From: Watersipora subatra
Taxonomy: Eukaryota; Bryozoa; Gymnolaemata; Cheilostomatida; Watersiporidae
Assembly: GCF_963576615.1 (NCBI RefSeq)
Contig: NC_088708.1
Coordinates: forward strand, 56,469,196 to 56,533,195
Length of the DNA: 64,000 nt
Direction of reading: 5' to 3'
A program made the position numbers and the translations under genes. The notes beneath the pieces are model-generated. The model saw only the letters and a list, made by a program, of their open reading frames with translations. It did not search any database and was not told the DNA's origin. Each line of letters starts with the position of its first letter. Position 1 is the stretch's first letter. Shown here piece after piece: positions 54,260 through 64,000 of the stretch.

Positions 54260-57200
54260 AGTATCGGTGAGGTGTAGAAGTGGAGATATATACACGTAAC
54301 AACACAACTTATTTCAATTATTCATATTATATTTCAATTATACGAAGTTAAGTCTTAGACTAAGCTCAAATATCGTTTTATTGTTGCTATATATTTTACA
54401 CTATTTTATGTTCCCATTTAGCCTCTTCATTTTCACCTATGAAACTACGTGCAGGCCTACAATGTTTCAAGGAATTTCAGATGCTGTTTATTGGAAATTG
54501 CTTCAGTAGTACAGTAAAATATTTACAGATGTTTTATGTCTTGTGCTGGTTAATTCATATGTGAAATTCATCATAGCTTGAGGTTTGACTATATATATTA
54601 TTAACAAAAATTTTTTTAGTCCTTGAACTAGACTGTATTATGATTATGGCTCTGTAAAACAAGCCAACCTTTTTCTCTGCTACATACCACACACATTATG
54701 CTGACACTAACTAAAATTGTCTCTAGTAAAAGAGTCAGTGATGAATAGCTGACAGAGAAAAACACTAATATGATATACGAGTGCTAGTCCTAAATACAAA
54801 AAAAATCAGCCAAAATTTTCATCTGATAGCAAGAGACAATGAATAGCTTTAGATTAAAGCTACCCAGCCATCCACCAGACGATAGAGCTGAATCAGATAG
54901 GTGAGTTGCGTGTATATAATTCCTCCAACGGAATTTCATTTTTAGAGCAATTTTGTATGCTCAGCCTATAGCCTAAAAATACGCACGCTTCATCGAGCAT
55001 GCTTGCACTATTAGAAATCCCTAAATCTGACTTCTCCTAAATGCTATAAATATAAGTATATATAGCATAAACTTATAGCACACACGGAAATAAACAAACG
55101 CATTCATTTAAAAGGCAGAATGGTAAACATTGTACATGTTGATTAAAAATAATTTCCTTGTGCAAAAACTTTTTACTGCCCAACTCCATCCATTCACCTA
55201 GTCATTTAATGTTTTGTTAATAGGTGAGAACATCTGTCATTCCTCATGTAAAATCCTATATCATTACTGGCCTGTAGCCTTTTCAATGTTAGCTTGTTTT
55301 GTCATCTCTGACCATTGTCTTAGCCTCTGAAAGCATTCTTCCGAAAAAATTGATTGGTACACTTTCAAGCAACTAGTTGCACGTTTTTCTGCTTTCTTTG
55401 TTGTCTTACAATTTTAGCTTCTTTATGAGATTTTTATTATATTCTCGTTTTGGTGCTATCATTATGTTGGCTTTTTTATTGAAAAATCTGTGCAGAGCCA
55501 TGAAATTTAGTAAATTACATTTTGGCTGACCCTCCAAAGCAAGTTTGTATTAAGATGGTGGTCGGTTAAAAAGTATGTTTTTTATTGTTACATTACTATA
55601 TGCTCAGGCATACCCTCTTAATATACTTTACCAAAATTTTTTGCAGCGTTTCAAGTCATGTATTTATCTTACAATGTGCATGTACGAATAATATACATAT
55701 ACAAACAATCCGTCTTTTTGACTTTAATAATCTTTTACTTTTCGATAATCGTGCTTTTAGATTAGTCTAACAGTAAGCTAGCAGCTACAGCAGATTTGGC
55801 GCAAATTTGGTCAACTAAAGGCTATAAGTTTCGCAATAGTTTTGGTGTCATTTACAATATTTGCATTGTTGCACTTCAGCTTCACGTGATACATTTTTAA
55901 ATGTAGTCTGGTCAAGAAAATATTTGTCAACCTGTACAGAAGTTCAACTTCTTGGTAGCGCCCTTAACCTGAGCTGCTTTTTTCTAATGCTTTTCTATTA
56001 ATCAAAGACATCATCTATAACATACACATCTTCGCCTACTGGTTGCTTATTTTTGAATTTCTTTTTGTGAATAACGGTAAGCTGTGTTTTTAAAGAAAAA
56101 AATTAGTACATGCAAGTTTCCCTGTTCATGAGCATGCTTTTTAAAATGGTTTGTCTATGTTACAAACATGTATATGTAAAATGTTGTTTTAAAGGTTAAC
56201 TGGCAGAATTTTAAAGTGACATCTATTCATATCAATATAATCATGATAGTTTATTTTTAGCATTGATTTGGATAGTAGAAAAACAAAAAATCAGGTGAAG
56301 AGACAAAATAATTTGCTATGCAAGCTCAAAGCTGTGACTTGAGAAACTCATTTTGTCAACAAAGTGTAGACGTGTGAATTACCATGTTCACACCTAGGGT
56401 CAGCCAATACATGATCGCTTATAAGGTCGAAACAGATTCCTCCAATATCGAAAAAGTTTGCGCCATTTACGTCCTGCGCTAACCTTTGAGTGGTAGTTAT
56501 AGAATTACTTCAATCAGCTGCTGAGTACATTTTGTGAAGTTAGCAAGACATTTTTTACACAAGTAGGAGTTTGAAAAATTGTCTGTCTGTAATAATTAGC
56601 TATTCTCAAAAGTCATGTATTTAAATCCTGTTAATGCATGCTTTGCTTTCACGAATAAGAATTTTCAATGGACAATTATTAAATAATCTAGTTGCAAACA
56701 GCAAGTGATTTCAATACACAACATTTCAATTACACAGCACTGCTGCTGTTTCTGGTCGATATTTTGCAAAGTTCATGAATCTTTCTGTCCATTTTCACAA
56801 CCTAAAAATGTTGATAAGCCCAGGTATTTGGTCAAAATTACACAAAACTATTATTCAAACACCAATCTGTAATGTTATATGACATCGTTAAGGCAATAAA
56901 AATCTATGCTGTCGGCTAATTAATCCACTCCCTGCCCTTTTTGAAGGTTAGAAAATTTTACTGAATTGACATGACAATAATATATGGCAATTTTGCTTAC
57001 TAGTTTTCAAAGTTACGATACTAAAGACCCAGCACCGATTGAAAAATATCAAATTGTTTCGGTAAGAAAGAGTAATGGTGCAATGCAATGCTGAAAAAGG
57101 TTGAAAATCATTAGAAATTTTAAAGGTGGTCTGTTTAAAAATAATTTTACTTGGTCTACTCAAATTACCATGGACTGCATGATCCTGTTTCCATGCGAAC

Positions 57201-58619
57201 ACATTTAGCGAATTCTTCTCTTGAACATTTACCTTTTTCATGTAAATGTTTGCTATTCTCTCTGCCTGCATTAAAGTACTTCCATCCCAGCTCTCCATTT
57301 ACTTTCAATCTTTGCAGCAGCCATTTTGAGGGTTTATTACAGGGAAACAAGTATTTACAGCTTAAATGTTTTTGTCTATGCTCACAATACTTGTGCTCAA
57401 GGGTCTTTCAGACTAAAACATGTAAGTAACAATGTAGTGTGGTCTCAGTTGAACCGTGTATACCTTGATCAAAAATATATTTATAAATTGGTTTTGTAAA
57501 AATTACAAATTCTCAAAACGATTTTTGTAGGAAAAAACATTCATTAAATAGACATAGCCCATATGCATGTTGATGCAATACTGTCAAGCTGAGCGATGCT
57601 GCATATCTAGGAACCATTTTGTAGACAGGTTTTTTATGTGCAGTAATTACTTTTAAATTTCTTCTCCTATAATTAGCACAATTCTCTAAATACTCCACAA
57701 AATACTCCAAAGGATTTTTAAAATTTTAGTTTTTTTGAGGCTAAATAATTCAGTTGCCAGTATATTAACAAGATGATGCGTTGAAACAGGTCCATCTATA
57801 ATATGTCCGAAATATAAACCACATATTTTTAGAGAAGGAAACGTGCACACATAGTACTTGGGTGAACAAAGCAACAAAAGTTTGTTGTCAGACTTCAATG
57901 AAATAACGTACAAGAATACTAAAAATGAGAGTTTTCTCTGGAAATCTTCTGCTATTTATGAACTTACATCTTCATTTTATTTAGATGACGCTTCTAGCAT
58001 TTTTCACCGTTGAAAACATCTAGAAAATATGTTTTACTTTTACAATAAAAGTAATCTAATAAATCACTTCTAAGTCAGCTAATGCCATGCTTATGTAATA
58101 TTCTATTGCAATCAGCTCGTATTGGGTGTCCTTTGCTTGTAAAATGTTTTTATCTGTTCAAGATCTATGAACTCTTGCGTTATTTTCATTATTTTACATA
58201 GATAAAACCTTCAGATTCGCCATAGACATGTATTGTAAATATCCTATGCTAGCTGATTTGGCTCAATTTTTAGATATAAGATTTTTTGGAGGTTTCGCAT
58301 CATGATTATTGGCAAATAGTGAGATGTTAGTAATGTACACAGAATAAAAATAGATAAAATATGTTCAAGAAAGCCTGTTAGAGTACATGGATAAAGCGAG
58401 TACCCATTACATCTCTTTCAAATTTTGTAAAATATATCGCTCTGATAAGCTATCTAGCCACCCGCGTCACATTTATCATTGGTTATGCAACCTCATAATG
58501 GTAAACACCAGTATTAGTTTGGCTAACATACCGTGCAAATGTCTGCATCTGTCTCTCATCAGGTTGACTACCTTCAATATCACTTATTTTGTGATCATTC
58601 ATTGCTCAGCGTCTGTGCC
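54260..58619. other. Gene-poor intergenic DNA
   Basis: About 4.3 kb of AT-rich sequence with no recognised exon, RNA gene, tandem array or element end. Small ORFs (for example 56948-57298 minus, 57151-57429 plus) overlap each other on opposite strands and lack motifs. Confidence 0.4.
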
Positions 58620-58665
58620 ATGGCTCTGCTCTTGCAACTTTGTCTGACTCTAGCTATTGCAACGG
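58620..58665 (+). CDS. Secreted protein exon 1 (signal peptide)
   Basis: ATG in CC-ATG-G context, 15 codons plus one base. Hydrophobic core LLLQLCLTLAIA; donor G/gtaggt. Exon and signal peptide end together, a common arrangement for secreted proteins. Confidence 0.65.
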
Positions 58666-61600
58666 GTAGGTTATTGATGTGGCACATAGGATTATTGATT
58701 AAATATTTTTTATGAGTAGCTATTATTATATTTAACAAAGTTACACTTCTTGAAAATAGCACCAAATAGCAGATTGTTAACTTGATAATATGTCTCGGTA
58801 GGCTTTGTTGATATCTCTTTACATACTGTACATTTATCTTGAAATTTTAACTGTTGTGATAGTGTGCATGAATTCGATTGTGATTGTATAGCTCTGTGTT
58901 GCTTGCCCTCGTTGCTGGTTGGCATATGGTTAGCACTCTCGACTCTAAGACATTGGTGATAGTTGAAAACCAGCATAATAAGTGTTTGTTTGTAGACATT
59001 AGTGTCTTATGGTTGTAGCGCAACAAACCCATTGTCTAGATTAGTAGATTTCTTTAAACTTATCTAAAACCTGCGCCAGTATTGCAAGTTGCATTATAAC
59101 TGGCAGTAACTTCTTTTATTGGGAGAACTTCTTCCAAGATCATGTTAAACAGTATCACTAGAAATCATTGTAAGCATTTTGCAGCTTCGGGTAGTAGGGC
59201 TAAACAATGTCCTTCACCTGAATATATACAGTCATACCTCGACAGACGAGCTTGATGCGTTCTGAGACGGGACTTGTAAATCAATTTACTCTCATCTCAA
59301 GGCACTATTTCCTAGATAAAATCTTCAAGTACAAATTAATCCGTTACCATACTATAAAAAACCGCCTTAACAGGATATTATGATGGAAAAATATGTTTTT
59401 AATTGTTGTAATTCAGTACCAACAATACCTATTTAGTTGTTATAATCTGCAATAAAATGTAACATCACTATGTGCACTACTGTATGAAGTTTTTGCCTTC
59501 GGGACAGACCTGGATAACGGCTGTCTGAGAGAGATACTTGAGAGCGAGGCGTCCTGTACACTAAACTTTTGTGACCTTACATATTAGAAACCTTGAATTT
59601 AGCTTCAATAACTTTAGCTTACTAAACACACACTTAAGCAAAGTTAGTCTTTTACTTTCTTTAATTTTACCACCTTATTTTTATAGAGATTGTCTTCGGT
59701 TAAGCAGTTCTTGCCTCACGTTTACTATAACCTTTAGCCAACCCTTTAACAACTTTGTCAAACAGATTCAAGGAAATGACTAAGTAATGATGTTCTCGAA
59801 AATGGCCTCTTCTATACTTGGCCATATACTGTAGTGGCGATCACACCCCAGCTAATATGCTCATATTTCAAAGACTACTCGTATCTCAAGGAAGAAACTT
59901 GCTCGAAAGTCAGCTCACTTTTTGAGTTTCTCGTTTGTTAGGGCACTCGTATATAGATGTATGACTGTAGTTGTTATCATTACTATATGATATCCAAACT
60001 GGTATGGGTGGGTCAGGTTGGACATTGGCTTTATTTGAATGTATGACTGTCATCATTGCTATATAGTACTTAAAGGACATGCTTGTGACTAAATATATTT
60101 GAGATTCATTGTGAGCTTCTTTACTAAATATTTTAGGTGTATTCTCAGCCTATGAAATATCAGACTACAGCTATACTTATGGAGAGGGGTACGAGTACTA
60201 TAAGTCAAGTCGTTTGGAGCTGTGTAAAGCACAGTCTCAGTGCGTCAGAGTAGAGCTTGGCCAATGCATCAATTCCTCTAGGACAGTACTGTTTTATTGG
60301 AGCGAAGAAGTTGACACCTGTGCTCATGATAGTGACTCATTCATTGTATATGCCTGTACTGCCGATGGTAAAAGTAGGTACAGCAGATGCTCTTACCACC
60401 TAAATAATCAGTTCCATAAACGTTTACATTATAGGAATTTTATGTTATACAAACAGTAAAATACATGTAAATAGCCTAATCTGTTCCAAGATCTTTCTAA
60501 ATGCACCCCTTTGGTCCTACAAAAAGGACAACCTAGACTTAGTTTTCTAGTTTATTGACTGTACCACAACTGTAGTTATTGGTTTGTGTCGACAACATTT
60601 TTCCTTTTTCTTATCGCCTTCACTCGTCTTATGATCCATGATTGCGGTAATTTTGCAATAAGTTAAAGGGAACGCACACCTTCGAAATCAATATACAACA
60701 GGTGGCGCTTTATTTTTTGACTAGCCTACCAGAACTTCAGGAAGATAAATTTAACCCTTTTACGGGCGAGGCAATGCTAATGTTGCCTACATTTTGCACT
60801 CTTCTTCGCGCAAAGCCCGAAAGCGCTCATTTATGTCACTAAGTCATTATTAGTACCACTTTGTAGACACTTTTCTACTGATCACTTTCTATTATGAGTT
60901 CGTAAATATCAAACGTAATAAATGTCAAAGTAATGGTCTAATAGGGGTGGTATTCAAAAAAAGGTGGTGCTCATATAGATGTTCTACAGTATATTAAGCT
61001 ATTTGACTAACTCAAAATTTGAATTTGACAACTAACCTTGTATAAAAAGGCTTGGTTCCATATGCAATTGAATGATATTTATAGACACTTCAGCTGAAAA
61101 AATTAATCAAATTCGTTTTTTCTCTTTGTCTTTTGCATTAAGTCTTCACTCACTGAATGGGTTATTCATTAAGTATAGTATCATGTATCTACTCAGTTAT
61201 TGCTATAGGAATATTATTGCAGAGTTCATCGCTTTCCACATTTTAGCACAAAATTAGTTAGTTGACATCTTGTCTTTGAATTTCAGTCGTTTATGCAAAC
61301 TAATCGACTATTGACAATTATTTGATGCAGGAGGGCTTTTGTTTTTAACCAACAAAGTTGATGCAGGTAAAACCATAATTGATATGAGAAGGAATATTTC
61401 AAAATTTTTGAATAAGCTTTTGATGTATTCAAAAATGTTAAAGTGTTCCTGTTCAAACCAATTTTAGTTTGCCCATTTTTAAAATAGCACTTTCATACTC
61501 TCATAAAATGCTAAGAGTTACATGTTTGTAGATGACACTAATGAAAATGAGCGTAATTGGCAGTGGAAGGCTGGAAGAAAAAGCGGACTCATCACACATG

Positions 61601-62647
61601 CAAGATTAGGGGAGCACACATGCTTCGCCATTAAAGATTGTAAATACAAATTTAAATTGTTGATGTTGAATGATTCTTTATAGCTGGTGTGGTTTGTCAT
61701 CAAGGATGACATTCTAAATCAGGTCAGGCTTTAGCCTAGCATTACCTACAAGCTGACGACCTCAGCCTTACAATATTATGGTCAAGAAGGCGACTGCATA
61801 GTTGTGCATGTGTAAACAACCTACGTACGTGAAAAGTGAAAAGGCGGATAAATCCACAAGGATTAATGACCATTTATAGAAAAGAAACCTCTTTCATTCA
61901 TCCATGTTTTTTGCTAATAGATGTGACTTTGTTGCCCGTGTATGTGGAGGGCATGAAGTGCTCAAAGGAAACAGATGTATTGTTTCGTGTTTTTGTTGCC
62001 AGGCTGATTGTAATTAATAGGCCCTACAGACTAATTTCTGCTCGCTCAGCTGATCCAGAGCCGTATAGTGCAGAGTCCCGTGACCAAAATTGGAAACAAA
62101 AACGCTAGTTCTCAAACTAACAGACCATTTTATATATGCTATAATGAAGAAACCACAGCATTAACAAATAAAAAGAACTCCCATTTGCAGTTGCTCTAAA
62201 ATTGGTTGTGTATTATACTATTTGAAAGAAGACAAAATCCCTACAAGATGATACCAATAATTTTATAATTTAAACTAAAAGAACCCTTCTTAAGCTAAAG
62301 TCAAAGCACAAGTTTTACGTAAATTGGTATGTAGCCCAAATTCTGATAGGTTTTGTATCTGCAACCAGTTTCTGGTTTGAGTTTCTAGAGAAATTATATG
62401 ATTTATAAAATTAACAAATTAATTCAAATTAATTATGTAATAAATTAACGAATTCCTTTGTCAAAGAAGTACATTCATATACTATATACATCAGCTTTTT
62501 TGGCAAAGGATTTTGGTATTGAAATGATGAAATAATGAAATCATATATAATATTCAGATATAAATATATATTTATATATACAGATACCGTATGCATCAAT
62601 GCAGGTAGTGTATATATACATGTACTGTATGTGTATATACAGATACC

Positions 62648-62681
<34 letters not shown>

Positions 62682-63556
62682 TGTATATAGATATACATAT
62701 ACATGTATATACATGTATATACATACAGATATATATATCTGTACATATCTTCTATCTACTATATAAATGGCAAACAATCTGTCTGTATATATGTGTGTGT
62801 GCGCGCGCGTGCGTGCCTGTGTGTTAGTCCACCTTATAGAGGGGTCTTTCCTTTTTTCGATTCGGTCTTACAAAGCGAACTGAGTTAATATATATGTACT
62901 AGTGAATATTAATATTTACGCGTACAGGGAAGGTCATGTGAATGTTTGTTTCTTGTGGCCGCCCAGACAATTGTTTTCACGTTTTACCTACAAAATTCCT
63001 ACTTCAAAATTTCTACTTCTCATTCAATGTTGTATTGTCTATGAATTGACACACCTCCACTACTTAACAATGTTGGATTTGCCACTGTTCGTGATAGTAA
63101 GCATTTTCGTTTGCTTCCGCAGCTGAGTTACTAATTTTTTTCCAGCCAAGCAAAATAATTAAGCTTAATTTTTTTAAGCGAACTGAATTAAGGAGTGTTA
63201 AATAAATTAATAAAATGAAATGTACTACTCATCAAATAAATTAATGAGTAGTAAATTGCATGTAATTATATATTTACTGCCGGCGCGTAAAGGGAAGGTC
63301 ATGTGAACGTTTGTTTCTTGCGGGCACCCAGAAAATTGTTTTCGCGTTTTACCTACTAAATTTCTCCTTCAAAAATGTAAGTACTTCTCATTCAATGTAT
63401 TGTCTATGAATTGCCACACCTTGACTACTTAAAAATGTTGGATTTGCCACTGTTCGTGATAGTAAACATGTTCATTTCATTCCGCAGCTGAGTTACTTTT
63501 ACTTTTTTCCAGCTACGAGTACTACAGAACTTGTGCGGGTACTTCAAACGTTGTGA
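58620..63556 (+). CDS. Small secreted cysteine-containing protein (spliced)
   Basis: Model: 58620-58665, 60137-60367 and, doubtfully, 63513-63556. Exon 1 encodes MALLLQLCLTLAIATG, a textbook signal peptide with likely cleavage at its end. Exon 2 adds 77 residues of mature protein: a Tyr/Glu-rich start (EISDYSYTYGEGYEYY), five Cys (LELC, SQC, GQC, DTC, YAC) and an N-glycosylation sequon (NSS). Phases agree (1 to 1). With exon 3 the product would be about 106 residues ending in LVRVLQTL. I do not recognise the family; it could be a lectin-like, venom-like or matrix peptide, and nothing in the sequence decides. Confidence 0.6.
59227..59969. mobile_element. mariner-like MITE with TA target duplication
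   Basis: The left end TACAGTCATACCTCGACAGA-CGAG and the right end CTCGTATATAGATGTATGAC-TGTA are inverse copies with about five changes. Both start at TA, the Tc1/mariner target site. The interior has more CTCATATTT/CTCGTATCTCAAGG words and no transposase. It lies in intron 1 of the secreted-protein gene. Confidence 0.8.
60137..60367 (+). CDS. Secreted protein exon 2
   Basis: Acceptor actaaatattttag; reads G-VFSAYEISDYSYTYGEGYEY and continues with CKAQSQCVRVELGQCINSS to YACTAD plus G; donor G/gtaaaa. It is symmetric (phase 1-1), 77 codons. A family 3 MITE begins only 14 bp after the donor. Confidence 0.72.
60379..60700 (+). mobile_element. MITE family 3, copy 2
   Basis: Starts TACAGCAGATGCTCTTACCA and is collinear with 40450-40760: AAACAGTAAAATACATGTAA, then GCCTAATCTGTTCC, CATGATTGCGGTAATTTTGC and AACGCACACCTTCG. 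The right end is unclear. It sits right behind the donor of the secreted-protein exon 2. Confidence 0.72.
60701..62535. other. Intron 2 of the secreted-protein gene
   Basis: Contains TTTAACCCTTTTACGGGCGA with a palindromic AGGCAATGCTAATGTTGCCT at about 60752-60796, which looks like the lone left end of another TTAA element; no right end was found. The ORF at 61836-62108 has no motif or splice support. Confidence 0.4.
62540..62830. repeat. TA/TATACATG microsatellite cluster with GTGC tail
   Basis: Compound simple repeat: ATATATATATATATATATAT core at about 62650-62678, surrounded by TATACATGTATATACATG words, and GTGTGTGTGCGCGCGCGTGC at about 62792-62812. The Tyr/Ile-rich ORFs through it are not genes. 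Confidence 0.93.
62873..63512 (+). repeat. Tandem duplication ending at a splice acceptor
   Basis: Copy 1 begins AAGCGAACTGAGTTAA (62873) and copy 2 AAGCGAACTGAATTAA (63176). The strongly conserved part, from GGGAAGGTCATGTGAA through TTGGATTTGCCACTGTTCGT to GCAGCTGAGTTAC...TTTTTTCCAG, occupies about 62919-63145 and 63284-63512 at about 86-90% identity. Both copies retain a pyrimidine tract plus AG; only the second precedes the candidate exon. Confidence 0.92.
63513..63556 (+). CDS. Candidate exon 3 of the secreted protein
   Basis: After the good acceptor acttttttccag, phase 1 reading gives ATSTTELVRVLQTL and TGA. An alternative acceptor 25 bp upstream (cgcag at 63487) gives, in phase 1, a longer exon to 63565 with SSYEYYRTCAGTSNVVIGN and donor G/gtgaga; its YEYY echoes exon 2. 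The choice cannot be settled from sequence alone. Confidence 0.3.
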
Positions 63557-63876
63557 TAGGCAACGGTGAGAAGAAAGAGAGCAGGGTATATTACAAAAAG
63601 CACACTATCTTATTCACTTTCAGAAATACTTTCAGTAGCAATTCTGGCCTGTTCTAGCCGTAGCCGTGTTTGCTCAGCAGTTTCTGCTTGGCAAAAAGGC
63701 TATCATGTTGGCGTTATGTTTTGTTATTGTAAGGTGCCATTACTGCATTATTGCATTACTTTTGCCATCAGTTTAAACAAATTTAGAAACTCATTTAAAA
63801 ACTCAAGTCTTGCACGAAAGCAGATGACATGGCATCTAGTAAGGCACCTGATATAATGATGTCATACGTAGGCTGT

Positions 63877-64000
63877 AAAAGGTGTATGCCTAAAGGTGTA
63901 TGCCTAAAGGTGTATGCCTAAAGGTGTATGCCTAAAGGTGTATGCCTAAAGGTGTATGCCTAAAGGTGTATGCCTAAAGGTGTATGCCTAAAGGTGTATG
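63877..64000. repeat. 14-bp tandem array running off the window
   Basis: At least eight nearly perfect units of AAAGGTGTATGCCT, reaching the last base. Total length unknown. Confidence 0.97.

Noticed and set aside
56948..57429. Overlapping 116- and 92-codon ORFs on opposite strands
   Set aside because: Mutual antisense overlap, no motifs, no splice support; expected by chance in 64 kb.
61836..62108. 90-codon ORF as an exon of the secreted-protein gene
   Set aside because: No suitable acceptor in phase 1 and composition unlike exon 2.
62429..62777. Tyr/Ile-rich minus-strand ORFs
   Set aside because: Translation of a TA/TATACATG microsatellite.

Overview
This is nuclear DNA from a eukaryote. 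It is AT-rich and gene-poor, with short coding exons bounded by GT...AG introns, many minisatellites, and tRNA-headed SINEs and DNA-transposon relics. There is no bacterial gene organisation. The two recognisable genes are animal genes: a KIF7/KIF27/Costal-2-type kinesin and the ribosome-biogenesis factor UTP23. Intron size and repeat content suggest a non-vertebrate animal, possibly a marine lophotrochozoan, but I cannot name the species. All family comparisons are from memory, not from database searches.

Layout. (1) 1592-34542, + strand: the C-terminal 15 exons (about 700 residues, one continuous reading frame across all junctions) of a KIF27/KIF7-like kinesin. The motor domain must lie upstream of the window. 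Its introns hold a 21-bp array (upstream), a 37-bp array starting on an exon's 5' splice site, a large nested inverted-repeat structure with a 16-bp CpG-rich satellite, a 30-bp array, SINEs, a tRNA relic, a 40-bp array made of copies of an exon's 3' splice site, and several MITEs. (2) 37078-37620, - strand: an unrecognised 180-residue ORF. (3) 38725-44218, - strand: a three-exon UTP23 gene, convergent with the kinesin gene; its exon 2 acceptor is duplicated in tandem. (4) 44570-47465: a complete but broken piggyBac-type transposon with TTAA duplications, terminal inverted repeats and four copies of a 16-bp palindrome. (5) 47470-58600: gene-poor, with a locally GC-rich ORF of unknown origin, a 0.9-kb long-inverted-repeat element, a hairpin resembling a microRNA precursor or a small MITE, and little else. 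(6) 58620-63560, + strand: a small secreted cysteine-containing protein (signal-peptide exon plus one clear exon and a doubtful third), whose introns hold a mariner-like MITE and a tandem duplication ending at a splice acceptor. The window ends inside a 14-bp tandem array.

The most distinctive observation is a theme. At several independent exon boundaries the tandem duplication or minisatellite unit contains the splice site itself: 19 copies of a 5' splice site, 16 copies of a 3' splice site, a 72-bp acceptor duplication in UTP23, and an intron duplication ending at an acceptor. In the two large arrays only one boundary copy keeps the kinesin reading frame, so the spliceosome must choose one site among many near-identical ones. 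KIF7/KIF27 proteins act at cilia and in Hedgehog signalling and UTP23 acts in the small-subunit processome; the genes are neighbours here without an evident functional link.
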